Assembly (NCBI RefSeq): GCF_010894435.1
Contig: NZ_JAAIXZ010000003.1
Location: forward strand, 62,001 to 126,000
DNA length: 64,000 nucleotides
From: Pyxidicoccus trucidator
Lineage (GTDB): Bacteria > Myxococcota > Myxococcia > Myxococcales > Myxococcaceae
Reading direction: 5' to 3'
A program made the position numbers and the translations under genes. The notes beneath the pieces are model-generated. The model did not search any database, was not told where the DNA came from, and saw only the letters and a program-made list of their open reading frames with translations. Of this stretch, positions 56,103 through 64,000 are shown in pieces (the first letter of the stretch is position 1; every line of letters starts with the position of its first letter).

Positions 56103-58382
56103 GTGGGGCGTCCGTGGACGTTCGCGCGGCGGGTCGGCGCCGGCTTCATCGCCTCGTTGCTGGTGGCGCTCGTGCTGGCGGGGACGTCGGTGGTGGCGCT
56201 GATGTCCGTGCGCACCAGCAACAAGGCGCGCATCCTGGACCTCTCCATGGACCTGCTGGAGGTGGAGCGGCTGCGCCGGGCCTTCAGCGACAAGGTCTCC
56301 AGCGGGCGGGGCTATGCGCTGTCGAGGGACCCGCTCTTCGCGCAGGACATGTCGGTGTCGCGCCAGCGCTTCATCGCCACGTACGAGCGGCTGAAGCCCC
56401 GGCTCGAGAGCGAGCCCGTGGCCACGCTGCTGGAGTCCGCCATCCACGCGGAGCTGGAGCACGAGGACGCCGTGCGCGCCCTGGAGACGGCCGACGTCAC
56501 CGGCGTCAGCCGCGCGCGGCTGGAGAAGATTTTCGAGACCCGCGTGAGGGATACCCGCCAGCGCACCTACGATGCGCTGCAGCTGCTCGCGGAGCGCAGC
56601 GAGGAGCGGCTGGCGCTGGGCATCCAGGGGGCGGTGGAGGCGGACCGGCGGGTGCTCGCGCTCGTCCTCCTGGCGGCGGGGCTGGGGCTGACGGTGGCGG
56701 GGGTGCTGGCCTGGGTGCTGACGCGGCGGCTGCGGCCGCTCCAGCAGGAGGCCGAGGCCAGCGCGAGGCGCTTCCAGTTCCTGGTGGAGGGCGTGCAGGA
56801 CTACGGCATCGACCTGCTGGACACGCAGGGCCGCGTGGCGAGCTGGAACCCGGGCGCGGAGCGCATGACGGGCTACCACGAGAGCGAGGTGCTGGGGCGC
56901 CCGGACTCCCTCTTCTACCCGCCCGAGGCGGTGGCGGCGGGAGTGCCGGAGAGGGATTTGGAGCGGGCGCGGCGGGACGGGCGGCTGCGCGTGGAGGGGT
57001 GGCGCGTGCGCAAGGACGGCACGCAGTTCCTGGCGGAGGTCGCCATCACCGCGCTGCATGACGAGCACGGCGGGCCGCAGGGCTTCGCCACGGTGTGGCG
57101 AGACATCACCGAGCGCCGCAGGGCCGAGCGCACGCAGCGGCTGCTCGCGGAGGCCGGGCGTCTGTTCCACCAGTTCCTGGACCCGGACCTGACGGTGGCG
57201 GAGCTGGCCCGGATGATGGTCCCCGAGGTGGCGGACGCGTGCGTCCTGTATCTGATGGAACCCTCGGGAGAGCTTCGGCCCCGGGCGGCGAAGCACTCGG
57301 TACCGGAGCGGGAGCCGTGGGTCTGGGAGATGTTGCGCCGCTACCCGCCATCGTCCGAGGAGCCCTATGGCATCTGGCAGGTGCTGCGCACGGGGCGCTC
57401 GGAGCTGGTGAGCGACGTGTCCCCCGAGGCGCTGGCAAACAGGGCCTCGGACCCGGGGCACCTGGCGTTGATGGAGAAGGTGGGCGTCCGCTCGTACCTG
57501 GCGGTACCGCTGCGGGTGGGGCAGGAGATGCGGGGGGTGTTCGTCCTGGTGTCGTCCACGTGGGACCGGCGGCTGACGCTGACGGACCAGGTGTTCGTGG
57601 AGGAGCTGGCGGGACGGGCGGCGCTCGCGCTGGACAACGCGAGGCTGTTCCGCGAGGCGCAGGAGGCGGTGGAGCTCATCGGCGTGGCGGCCCACGATTT
57701 GGGCAACCCGCTGAACACGCTGCAGTTCCTGCTGCGCAAGCTGCACCGGACGGACCTGTCGGAGGCGAGCCGGGAGAAGGTGCGCGAGGGGCTGGGCACC
57801 GCGCTGAAGCAGACGCAGCGGCTGGGGCAGCTGCTGCACAACCTGCTGGACTTGTCGCGGCTGTCGTCCGGGAAGCTGGTGCTGGACGTGGCGCCGGTGG
57901 ACCTGGCCGAGCTGACGCACGAGGTGGTGGAGCGCTTCGCCGAGCAGGCGGACGAGGCGGGCTGCAAGCTGATGTTCGACGCGGAGCTGGGGCTGGTGGG
58001 GCGGTGGGACCGGATACGGCTGGACCGGGTGGTGACGAACCTCCTCTCCAACGCGCTGAAGTTCGGCAAGGGGCACCCCGTGGAGGTGCACGTGGAGCGC
58101 CTGGGCGCGCTGCGGGCGCGGCTGCAGGTGAAGGACCAGGGCGAGGGCATTGCCCCGGAGTCCCAGCGGCGCATCTTCGACCGCTTCGAGCGCGAGCCCT
58201 CCGCCAGCAAGCACGTGGGCTTCGGCCTGGGGCTCTACATCGTGCGGCAGCTGGTGGAGGCGCACGGCGGGCTCGTCCGCGTGGACAGCGCGCCCGGCGA
58301 GGGCGCCGTCTTCACGGTGGAGCTGCCGCTGATGCACCTGGGCGCGGAGGTGGAGCCCCCGGGCGCGGTGCCGCCCGCGTGA
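56103..58382 (+). CDS. Membrane sensor histidine kinase, CHASE3-PAS-GAF-HisKA-HATPase
   Basis: A 759-residue kinase. Helix 1 (about 12-35) and helix 2 (about 183-206) flank a periplasmic helical domain of CHASE3 type (about 36-182). A PAS domain (about 220-335, VQDYGIDLLDTQGRVASWNPGAERMTGY), a GAF domain (about 350-510) and a HisKA helix with His531 (AAHDLGNPLN) follow, then the HATPase domain with NLLSNALKFG (N-box), DQGEGIAPES (G1) and GFGLGLYIV (G2). All catalytic motifs are present. It starts with GTG at 56103. No response regulator is nearby. The region between it and the divergent Cys-rich lipoprotein (55877-56102) should hold both promoters. Confidence 0.9.
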   Translation: MGRPWTFARRVGAGFIASLLVALVLAGTSVVALMSVRTSNKARILDLSMDLLEVERLRRAFSDKVSSGRGYALSRDPLFAQDMSVSRQRFIATYERLKPRLESEPVATLLESAIHAELEHEDAVRALETADVTGVSRARLEKIFETRVRDTRQRTYDALQLLAERSEERLALGIQGAVEADRRVLALVLLAAGLGLTVAGVLAWVLTRRLRPLQQEAEASARRFQFLVEGVQDYGIDLLDTQGRVASWNPGAERMTGYHESEVLGRPDSLFYPPEAVAAGVPERDLERARRDGRLRVEGWRVRKDGTQFLAEVAITALHDEHGGPQGFATVWRDITERRRAERTQRLLAEAGRLFHQFLDPDLTVAELARMMVPEVADACVLYLMEPSGELRPRAAKHSVPEREPWVWEMLRRYPPSSEEPYGIWQVLRTGRSELVSDVSPEALANRASDPGHLALMEKVGVRSYLAVPLRVGQEMRGVFVLVSSTWDRRLTLTDQVFVEELAGRAALALDNARLFREAQEAVELIGVAAHDLGNPLNTLQFLLRKLHRTDLSEASREKVREGLGTALKQTQRLGQLLHNLLDLSRLSSGKLVLDVAPVDLAELTHEVVERFAEQADEAGCKLMFDAELGLVGRWDRIRLDRVVTNLLSNALKFGKGHPVEVHVERLGALRARLQVKDQGEGIAPESQRRIFDRFEREPSASKHVGFGLGLYIVRQLVEAHGGLVRVDSAPGEGAVFTVELPLMHLGAEVEPPGAVPPA

Positions 58383-58395
58383 GCCACGGGGGGAC

Positions 58396-59304
58396 TCACG
58401 CGTGCAGCGTGGGCTCCGTCGCGGGCGAGAGGAAGCTGCGCAGCGGGGACTCGCTGGGGGCCTTCTCGAGCTCCTCGAGCAGCTCGAACTCCAGCGAGTC
58501 ATGCGCGCAGAACACGGTGACTTCGCGGCCGTGGCGCCGCACCAGCTCGCGCAGCCGGCGCAGGTTGTGCCAGCGCAGGTACCCGTCCGTCTGCATGAGC
58601 TTCTGGTAGATGCGCAGGCCCGGCGTGCAGCGGTAGCGGTCCGGGTCCAGCTCCCCGTGGTAGAAGTACGCGTCGCCGGCATGCAGCAACCAGCCGCTGT
58701 CCGACTGGATGGCCACGCCCGCGTGCCCCAGCGTGTGCCCCACCAGCGGCACCAGCAGGATTTCCGGCGGCAGGCCCTTCATGTCGCGCACGCACTCGAA
58801 GCCGAACCAGCGGTCTCCCGCGCCGTCCGGGGTGGGGTACGTCACCCAGTTCTCCTCGTGAATCCACTGCAAGGGGCGGAAGCGCCCCCGGTCCAGCGCA
58901 GTGGCCTGCGCGGTGGCCTGGAGGTACTCGTCCGCGAGCAGGTGCACCCGCGCGTGCGGGAAGTCGTCGAGCCCGCCGGCATGGTCGAAGTCGAGGTGGG
59001 TGAGGACGATGTCGCGCACGTCCTCGGGCTTGAAGCCGAGCCGCTCGATTTGCCGGATGGCCGTCGACTCCTCGGCCAGCTGGGGCCGGCAGAGCACGTC
59101 GAGGAACACGGGGGCCAGGCGCTCGCGCGGGTGGAGGACGTCCTGCAGGCCGAAGCCCGTGTCCACGAGGATGAGGCCGCGCGAGCCCTCCACCAGCAGG
59201 CAGTGACACGTGAGTGCCGCCGGCCCGATGAAGCCCTTCCGCCCGTCCATCAGCCGGCGTCCAGGCGGGCACATGGTGGTGCAGTTCAGGTGGTGGATGC
59301 GCAT
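58396..59304 (-). CDS. MBL-fold hydrolase, AHL-lactonase-like
   Basis: A 302-residue metallo-beta-lactamase-fold protein without signal peptide. The metal motif LTHLDFDHAGG (H-x-D-x-D-H) and later VPLVGHTLGHAGVAI (His ligand) and LLHAGDAYFY (Asp bridge) are as in the N-acyl-homoserine-lactonase group (AiiA/AttM), which opens lactone rings. The substrate cannot be fixed from sequence; many relatives act on other esters. ATG 59304 has a GGAG site 6 nt upstream. It follows the cupin gene in the same direction across a 156-nt structured spacer. Confidence 0.82.
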   Translation of the reverse strand: MRIHHLNCTTMCPPGRRLMDGRKGFIGPAALTCHCLLVEGSRGLILVDTGFGLQDVLHPRERLAPVFLDVLCRPQLAEESTAIRQIERLGFKPEDVRDIVLTHLDFDHAGGLDDFPHARVHLLADEYLQATAQATALDRGRFRPLQWIHEENWVTYPTPDGAGDRWFGFECVRDMKGLPPEILLVPLVGHTLGHAGVAIQSDSGWLLHAGDAYFYHGELDPDRYRCTPGLRIYQKLMQTDGYLRWHNLRRLRELVRRHGREVTVFCAHDSLEFELLEELEKAPSESPLRSFLSPATEPTLHA

Positions 59305-59376
59305 CGCTCCCGCTCCTCGGCGTGGGGCCCGGGTGGGGCCGCTCGGAGCAAAGGTGCGCTGTGAGGGGCTGGTGAG

Positions 59377-59442
59377 GAATCCACCGACACGGGGCGCGTG
59401 GGTGCTCGCCTGCTCGGGTGACGCCCGGGCGACGGTGGATTC
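59377..59442 (-). promoter_or_regulatory. 10-bp inverted repeat with structured middle between cupin and MBL genes
   Basis: GAATCCACCG (59377-59386) is the exact reverse complement of CGGTGGATTC (59433-59442), with 46 nt between them that includes smaller GGGT/ACGCCC-type stems. In the leftward transcript it would fold 19 nt after the cupin stop and about 70 nt before the MBL start. It may be a terminator, attenuator or mRNA stability element. Confidence 0.5.
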
Positions 59443-59460
59443 GCCTGGGGTTGCGCGGGC

Positions 59461-59943
59461 TTAGAGGCGCTGGAGCTGCTCGACGGTCCGCTCGCCGCGG
59501 GTGTTGCCGGTGTTGAGGGTGGAGGCGGGCTCGAAGAGGAGCACGTGGACCTCCTCCTCGGCGACGGGGCGGTGCTCGACGCCGCGGGGGATGATGATGA
59601 ACTCGCCCGGCTTCACGTCCACGGTGCGGTCCTTCAGCTCCATGCGGAGGTGGCCCTGGAGGACGAGGAACAGCTCGTCCTCGGCTTCGTGGTGGTGCCA
59701 GACGAAGGGGCCCTGGAGCTTCACCACCTTCACCTGCTGGCCGTTCAGCTCTCCGACGATTCGGGGCGACCAGTGCTCGGAGAAGAGGGCGAGCTTCTCC
59801 GCGAGGTTGACCTTGTCCACGGTGGGCGGTGCGGCGGGCTCTGGCGCGGCGGCCGTGTTGTCCGAGCCCTCGGCGCGGCGGCGGGAGTCCCAGCGCGGAG
59901 GCCGGACGACGGTGACGGTGGAGCTCCGGGGAGGCGTGCTCAT
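59461..59943 (-). CDS. Cupin-domain protein
   Basis: A 160-residue cytoplasmic protein with one cupin barrel (about 65-145). The metal-site pattern is WHHHEAEDELFLVLQG (motif 1: two or three His plus Glu) and the second motif PGEFIIIPRGVEHRPVAEE (His at the end). Such proteins can be dioxygenases, isomerases or small-molecule sensors. The N-terminal 40 residues are Arg/Pro-rich and disordered. ATG 59943 has AGGAG about 12 nt upstream. It is the first gene of a probable pair with the MBL-fold gene; whether the two act on one metabolite is not known. Confidence 0.82.
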   Translation of the reverse strand: MSTPPRSSTVTVVRPPRWDSRRRAEGSDNTAAAPEPAAPPTVDKVNLAEKLALFSEHWSPRIVGELNGQQVKVVKLQGPFVWHHHEAEDELFLVLQGHLRMELKDRTVDVKPGEFIIIPRGVEHRPVAEEEVHVLLFEPASTLNTGNTRGERTVEQLQRL

Positions 59944-60101
59944 GCCGGGTTCGTCTCCTGGTGGGGCGTTGCCGCAATGGCTCGCGCCAGGGCTGCCCCT
60001 TGGATTGTCTGTCTTTTGCTCAGGATAATCCCGCACGTCAGGGTTGTGGAGCGGGAAGCGGTCGAATACCGGACGGATGTGCCGGGTCGCCGCGCCCGGA
60101 C

Positions 60102-61052
60102 TCAGTCCGGGAAGAACATCGGGTCTCTCGTGGTGACGAACGAGGTGATGGCGTTGGCCACCTCGTGGGCGAGCCCGGTGAACTGCACGCCCACGCCGGG
60201 CATCAGCTCCGGGGTGCGGGCATTGGACTCGCGCACCCAGCGCACCACGCCGGTAACCTTCATGGGCCGGCCGCCGGGCAGCGTGAAGTCCAGCTCCACC
60301 TGCGTGCCGCGCGCCACCGGCTCCACCGTGGCGATGAAGACGCCGCCCTCGCTGATGTCCATCGAGAAGCCGGTGAAGAAGTTCGAGTCGCTGCGCATGT
60401 CGATGGACGTGTGCATCCGCACCCGCCCGTTGCGCCGGGCTTCCAGCGCCTCCGCGGACTCCGCGGCCCTCGCCGCCGGCATGGGAGCCGCCGGCATGGG
60501 AGCCCCCTGCGCCTTCGCGGTGCCCGCCGCCCGGGCCTGCTCGGCCTGACGCGCTCGCGCCGCCTCCTGCTGCGCCCGCGCCGTGGCCTCCTGCTTCGCG
60601 CGGACTCGGGCCGCCGCCGCCTCGACGTGGTGCTTCACCACCGTCTCCGCGTCGGCCACCGTGCGAGCCACCTGCGCGGCCCGCTCCTGGTGCGCCCGCA
60701 GCGCGGCCTGCATCTCCTGCCCCGCCTTGCGCCGGGCATCCAGCGCCGCCAGGCGGGCCGCCAGGGCCTTCTCGCGCGGCGCGTCCACGTCCAGCCCGGG
60801 CACCCCGGTCTCCTGGAGCAGGGCCGCCTGTTGCTCCAGCGTCGGGGCCGCGTCGGGGCCGGCCTGGACGCGCTCCAGCGCGGCGCGCGTTTGAGTCAGC
60901 CGGGTGGCGAGCGCGGACGCCTCGGCGGTGGCGCGGGCGAGCTGCTCGGCGAGCCGGGCCTCATGGGCGGACAGCTCAGTCTCGGCGCGAGTCAGCTCCG
61001 CCTCGCGGGAAGGCCCCGGAGGTGGACGGGCAGCAGGGGACGGCGAGGTCAT
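60102..61052 (-). CDS. PilZ-domain protein with N-terminal coiled coil
   Basis: A 316-residue soluble protein. Residues of about 15-190 are Ala/Arg/Glu/Gln-rich heptads (ETELSAHEARLAEQLARATAE), a long coiled coil. The C-terminal PilZ domain (about 205-310) starts with the Arg-rich strand RRNGRVRMHTSIDM, and has FSMDISEGGVFIATVEP for the D-x-S-x-x-G motif, so c-di-GMP binding is likely. The group resembles the TIGR02266 family found in Myxococcales. The ATG at 61052 has GGAG about 9 nt upstream. It stands alone, after a terminator from the RtcB gene. Confidence 0.85.
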   Translation of the reverse strand: MTSPSPAARPPPGPSREAELTRAETELSAHEARLAEQLARATAEASALATRLTQTRAALERVQAGPDAAPTLEQQAALLQETGVPGLDVDAPREKALAARLAALDARRKAGQEMQAALRAHQERAAQVARTVADAETVVKHHVEAAAARVRAKQEATARAQQEAARARQAEQARAAGTAKAQGAPMPAAPMPAARAAESAEALEARRNGRVRMHTSIDMRSDSNFFTGFSMDISEGGVFIATVEPVARGTQVELDFTLPGGRPMKVTGVVRWVRESNARTPELMPGVGVQFTGLAHEVANAITSFVTTRDPMFFPD

Positions 61053-61161
61053 TCTCGGAGACTCCAAGGCCGCGCACTGTAGCGCCCCCGGGTCGCCCCC
61101 ACGAGTCCCACGTACCCTCCCCCGCGTTCAACCACCCTCGAAAAGGGAGCGGGCAGGCGTC

Positions 61162-61188
61162 GTAAGCCCCCGGATTCCCGGGGCTTAC
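61162..61188 (-). terminator. Hairpin after the RtcB gene
   Basis: GTAAGCCCC pairs with GGGGCTTAC over a 9-nt loop; the loop can add two further pairs past one mismatch. It lies 10 nt beyond the stop of the leftward gene ending at 61199. Confidence 0.6.
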
Positions 61189-61198
61189 AGCGCCCACC

Positions 61199-62551
61199 TC
61201 AGTCCGCGCCCTTGATGCAGGCCACGGGCTTGAGGCGGTGGGCCACCTTGGCGAGCCCGGCCATCTCCACCGTCTCCAGCACGTCGTCCAGGTTCTTGTA
61301 GCAGGGCCCGGACTCGTCGAGCGGGGTGGTGCGGGTGTTGAGGAGGATGCCCGCCTCGGCCATGCGCTTGTCGGTGACGTCCTGCTTCAGCACGCGCCGG
61401 GCCTCGCCGCGCGACAGGCGGCGGCCGGAGCCGTGGTTCACCGAGTAGATGGACTTCTCCGCACCGGACTCCGCGAAGAGGATGGCGCTGCCCGTCTCCA
61501 TGGAGCCGGGGATGAGGATGGGGTGGCCCGTCTTCTCCCACGGGGTGCGCTTGAGCGCGGGGTGGTTGGCGGGGAAGGCGCGCGTGGCGCCCTTGCGCGC
61601 GACGAACTTCCCGGCCTCCTTCTGGATGAGGTTGTGGGAGATTTCGTAATAGACGCTGGCGGTGCCGCCGAAGACCTCCTCGAGCGCGGCGCACACGGCC
61701 TCGCCGATGATGAGCCGGTTGGCCACGGCGAAGTTGGCGGCCATGTTGTGGAGGTTCCAGTACTCGCGGCCCAGGGCGCTCTCCGCGTCCAGCCAGACGA
61801 AGTCCTCGCTGTGGCGCTTGAGGCCGAGCTGCGCGGCGCCCTCCACGAAGAAGTGCTTGGCGATGTTCCACCCGAAGCCGCGGCTGCCGGTGTGGAGCAT
61901 CACCCAGACGCGCCCGTCCTGGTCCACCTGCATCTCGGTGAAGTGGTTGCCGCCGCCCAGGCTGCCCAACTGGTCCCTCTTGCCGAAGGCGCGCTCGGGG
62001 ATGTCCACCCGGTCGTCCTCGACGGGGATGAAGTCGCGCTCCGTAATCGAGGAGCCGCGGCCCAGGGCCTTGGCGCCGTGGCGCACGACCTCGGAGAAGG
62101 TGCGGTCCGTCACCTTGCGCTGCTTCTGGACGCGGCTGGCGCCCACGCCGACGGCGATGCGCTTCGTCACCTCGTCAATCCAGCGGCGGCGCAGCGCGGG
62201 GTCGGCGACGTCCTCGGCCATGAGGGACGTCTGCAACTGCACCATGCCGCAGCCGATGTCGTAGCCGGCGGCGGTGGGCAGGAGGATGCCGTCCGTCTCG
62301 ACGACGGTGCCGATGGGCACGCCGTAGCCCACGTGACAGTCGGGCGTGACGGCGACGCGGGTGACGCCCGGGAAGGACGCGGCGTTGACCACCTGGTCGA
62401 ACACGGCGTCCTCCAGGCCGGGCGCCTCGGGGCCCTCGCCCCAGAGCAGCTTGTCGGACAGGAACAGGTCCGCGTCGACCTTCATGCTCTTGGTCTTCGG
62501 CAGGACGTAGTGGCCCTCGGAGGCCTTTTCGAGATGTTGCTTCCAGCTCAT
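61199..62551 (-). CDS. rtcB: RtcB-family RNA ligase
   Basis: A 450-residue RNA-splicing ligase. Conserved metal and nucleotide sites include TPDCHVGYGVPIGTV, GYDIGCGM (catalytic Cys), SLGGGNHFTEM, MLHTGSRGFG, SHNLIQ and the guanylylated His in VNHGSGRRLSRGEA. The enzyme joins 2',3'-cyclic phosphate or 3'-phosphate ends to 5'-OH ends with GTP and Mn. The reading frame is open upstream, but ATG 62551 begins the family start (MSWKQHLEKA) with GGGGGGA 9 nt upstream. No rtcA or rtcR gene lies in the flanking DNA and no sigma-54 site was seen upstream. Confidence 0.93.
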   Translation of the reverse strand: MSWKQHLEKASEGHYVLPKTKSMKVDADLFLSDKLLWGEGPEAPGLEDAVFDQVVNAASFPGVTRVAVTPDCHVGYGVPIGTVVETDGILLPTAAGYDIGCGMVQLQTSLMAEDVADPALRRRWIDEVTKRIAVGVGASRVQKQRKVTDRTFSEVVRHGAKALGRGSSITERDFIPVEDDRVDIPERAFGKRDQLGSLGGGNHFTEMQVDQDGRVWVMLHTGSRGFGWNIAKHFFVEGAAQLGLKRHSEDFVWLDAESALGREYWNLHNMAANFAVANRLIIGEAVCAALEEVFGGTASVYYEISHNLIQKEAGKFVARKGATRAFPANHPALKRTPWEKTGHPILIPGSMETGSAILFAESGAEKSIYSVNHGSGRRLSRGEARRVLKQDVTDKRMAEAGILLNTRTTPLDESGPCYKNLDDVLETVEMAGLAKVAHRLKPVACIKGAD

Positions 62552-62951
62552 GGCTTGAATCCCCCCGATAGGGGTGAACACGCGGCAGTGACGGGAGCGT
62601 CCGAAGGAGGCTGACCGGCAGCACCCGAAAACCCGGTCCGAAACGAGGATGCTGGGAGAGCAGGCGGGAAGGCGAGCGATTTCGCGGGGCTCCAGAGCCG
62701 CCACGAAGCAGGGCGGACCCTCCACGAAGCCGTGCACGGACGCGTCAGCCGAGCCCCGCACGGGCCACGGATGTTGCCGCGACGACGTCGATGTCCCACC
62801 TTGGGATGAGACGGGCAGCGCGCCCGCGCGTGGAGCCGGCCGAGCGAGAGTCGGCTCGCGTGCGAAGGACGCGATTCCGATCGCCGTGGGACTTGCGGTG
62901 TTCCGCCCTCATTCCCATCCATTGCTCAGCATCCAGGTAGGGGGTTGGGCG
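62552..62951. other. Divergent spacer without a supported gene
   Basis: About 400 bp between rtcB (leftward) and a small secreted protein gene (rightward). Short open frames exist but are Arg/Gly-rich. No clear operator or sigma-54 consensus was recognised. Confidence 0.45.
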
Positions 62952-63278
62952 ATGGGCTTTCTTGGTGGGGTTTTCCTGGCGGTGGCGCTGAACACGGCGC
63001 CGGTGGAACAGAATCAGTCGCAGGCGGAGCAGAAGCCGGAGCTGGTGGCGGCCCCGGTGTTCAATCCGTCCATCTGCGCGAAGAAGCGCGTGGACCCCTG
63101 CGGATGCCACCACGTGTACGGCATCCGGCACTGCCACCCGAATCGGAAGGGTGAGCACTGCGAGGCTCCGGTGAAGGCACAACTGCCCGCCGAGAGCACC
63201 CAGGCCCCGGAGCCGGCGAAGACCGAGGCTCCCAAGCAGAAGAAGCAGATCGACCCGAAGAAGTCCGTGTCGATGTAG
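62952..63278 (+). CDS. Small secreted hypothetical protein, 108 residues
   Basis: A short protein whose N-terminus (MGFLGGVFLAVALNTAP) is hydrophobic and looks like a weak signal peptide. The mature part has five Cys or His clusters (SICAKKRVDPCGCHHVYGIRHCHP, HCEAP) that might bind a metal or form disulfides, then a Pro/Lys/Gln-rich tail (PKQKKQIDPKKSVSM). No family is recognised. The ATG at 62952 has a GTAGGGGG site about 8 nt upstream. It is followed by a strong hairpin. Confidence 0.6.
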   Translation: MGFLGGVFLAVALNTAPVEQNQSQAEQKPELVAAPVFNPSICAKKRVDPCGCHHVYGIRHCHPNRKGEHCEAPVKAQLPAESTQAPEPAKTEAPKQKKQIDPKKSVSM

Positions 63279-63285
63279 GCCCACG

Positions 63286-63314
63286 GGCGCGCCTTGGAAG
63301 GCAAGGCGCGCCCC
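63286..63314 (+). terminator. 11-bp hairpin after the small secreted protein gene
   Basis: GGGCGCGCCTT/AAGGCGCGCCC with a 7-nt loop, 7 nt after the TAG stop. No T-run. Confidence 0.6.
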
Positions 63315-63430
63315 GCGAAGGAACGCGTCGACCTCGCGCGCGAGCAGGTCCGGCGCTGTTCGGTGACTTCCTGGCACAGCTCCTCGCCGAGGTGTCGTGA
63401 GGCTCGGTGCGTGACGGACGTCAGGCTCGC

Positions 63431-63448
63431 GAAGGAACCATCGTTCCA
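63431..63448. repeat. Copy 3 of the dispersed GAAGGAAC-nn-TCgTTCCA element
   Basis: Core GGAACCATCGTTCC (63434-63447). It lies 46 bp from copy 4 in the spacer between the small secreted protein gene and the partial gene at the right edge. Confidence 0.5.
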
Positions 63449-63476
63449 GCGGGCATGCGCCCCGGGGGCGAAGGTG

Positions 63477-63494
63477 GAAGGAACCGTCGTTCCA
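63477..63494. repeat. Copy 4 of the dispersed GAAGGAAC-nn-TCgTTCCA element
   Basis: Core GGAACCGTCGTTCC (63480-63493), in the same orientation as copy 3 and only 46 bp away, which suggests local duplication of the element. Confidence 0.5.
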
Positions 63495-63546
63495 GCCGTC
63501 ACCCGTCAGGGCGGAGTCCGCGCAGTCTCTTCCCGTGTCATGAGAC

Positions 63547-64000
63547 TCAGTGCGTGACGGAGGTCGGGCCCGTGGAACGCGGCTCGGAGGCGTACGCCGC
63601 GCCAGGCTGTTGCTCGACGGGCAAGGGGAGCGTCTCCGCGCGGCTCACCTCCAGCGGGCTGTCCGAGCGGATGATGACCCAGCGCGCCTGCGGTGACACC
63701 CGGAGCGCCACGGCATTCGGACCCAGGCGGCGCAGCTCGGGACGGTACGGCATCGTCTGTGTGGGCGTGCGCGCGTCTCCGCCAGAGGCAGTGGCCGCAT
63801 GAGGCATGGGCACCATCGTCAGTGAGGTCGCACCGGAGCTCACGGCCTGTCCGGGCATGGCCACGCCGCGAAGAGGGGGTGCTCCAGCGGGGCGGCCCGA
63901 TGGGGGCACCGGCGCCATCGTGGCACCAGCGGGCCGAGCGGAGTGCGGCACCGGCGCCATCGTGGCACCAGCGGGCCGAGCGGCGTGTAGAACGGGTGCC
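63547..64000 (-). CDS. Partial gene: Pro/Ala repeat protein, 5' end beyond the window
   Basis: The frame is open to the right edge, so only the C-terminal about 150 residues are seen. The visible N-terminal part is a 14-residue repeat of form MAPVPHSARPAGAT (42 bp), at least three copies, of which the last reads GRPAGAPPLRG. The C-terminal about 60 residues (PYRPELRRLGPNAVALRVSPQARWVIIRSDSPLEVSRAETLPLP) look folded. No family is recognised; a Pro-rich tether with a small end domain is what can be said. The ATG at 63960 is internal to the repeat and probably not the start. Confidence 0.55.
   Translation of the reverse strand, partial: APVLHAARPAGATMAPVPHSARPAGATMAPVPPSGRPAGAPPLRGVAMPGQAVSSGATSLTMVPMPHAATASGGDARTPTQTMPYRPELRRLGPNAVALRVSPQARWVIIRSDSPLEVSRAETLPLPVEQQPGAAYASEPRSTGPTSVTH

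Noticed and set aside
55662..58682. Open frame of more than 1000 codons on the minus strand across the histidine kinase gene.
   Set aside because: Leu/Gln/Arg/His-rich shadow; the plus strand encodes all kinase motifs in order.
56103..59943. Histidine kinase, MBL hydrolase and cupin considered as one signalling system.
   Set aside because: The kinase is transcribed in the opposite direction and converges on the MBL gene; there is no shared promoter.

Overview
The window is chromosomal DNA of very high G+C content, close to 70% by eye. It very probably comes from a myxobacterium of the Myxococcaceae (Myxococcus, Corallococcus or Pyxidicoccus type). This is inferred from the density of one-domain lipoproteins, Ser/Thr kinases with PEGA or Cys-rich tails, PilZ proteins, orphan hybrid-free histidine kinases, Cys-rich arrays with the GCGGTLDCGTC signature, and the lack of phage or plasmid genes. 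No rRNA, tRNA, CRISPR array or intact insertion sequence was found. Almost every long open frame antisense to a gene is a G+C shadow.

Layout. 0-9 kb: a surface lipoprotein with four chitobiase-C-terminal-like repeats, a PAS-PAS-GAF histidine kinase, two small unknown genes, a TIMP/NTR-like secreted protein, a decayed transposase fragment and a Ser/Thr kinase. 8.9-16 kb: a secreted di-haem cytochrome that looks like a rubber oxygenase of the RoxA/RoxB family, with a perfect palindrome just upstream; a membrane-anchored TPR-like protein; a PhoD-like phosphatase; and a head-GIN lipoprotein. 15.6-27.7 kb: a large PEGA-tailed Ser/Thr kinase, a sugar-dehydrogenase-like/PA14 lipoprotein, a coupled pair of Cys-rich surface proteins, an RNase II/R family exonuclease, a YkgJ-type Cys-cluster protein and a Kelch-like lipoprotein. 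27.9-36.4 kb: a large PilZ protein, a NYN/OST-HTH RNase-like protein, a HAD phosphatase, and a three-gene nitrate/sulfonate-type ABC importer. 36.6-48.3 kb: a glucose dehydrogenase plus GH15 glucosidase operon, a 680-residue orphan, a royal-jelly/yellow-type beta-propeller protein behind a complex palindrome, a nucleotidyltransferase-like protein, a DUF6209-like protein, an App1-type lipid phosphatase and an ADP-ribosylglycohydrolase. 48.3-64 kb: a glycosyltransferase with an in-frame 48-bp repeat, polyphosphate kinase, a BamE-like protein, an eight-repeat Cys-rich lipoprotein, a CHASE3-type histidine kinase, a metallo-beta-lactamase-fold hydrolase with a cupin gene, a PilZ coiled-coil protein, RtcB RNA ligase, and a partial repeat protein running off the right end.

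Most genes are single transcription units. Convergent neighbours are often separated by perfect hairpins that probably serve as terminators for both strands. The clearest operons are the ABC importer (35577 to 32804), the glucose dehydrogenase/GH15 pair (36604 to 39577), the overlapping small lipoprotein/Cys-rich pair (22471 to 21369) and probably cupin/MBL (59943 to 58396). The items most worth following up are the rubber-oxygenase-like cytochrome with its candidate operator, the four-half-site palindrome before the beta-propeller gene, a four-copy dispersed 18-bp element, and several recent-looking tandem duplications.
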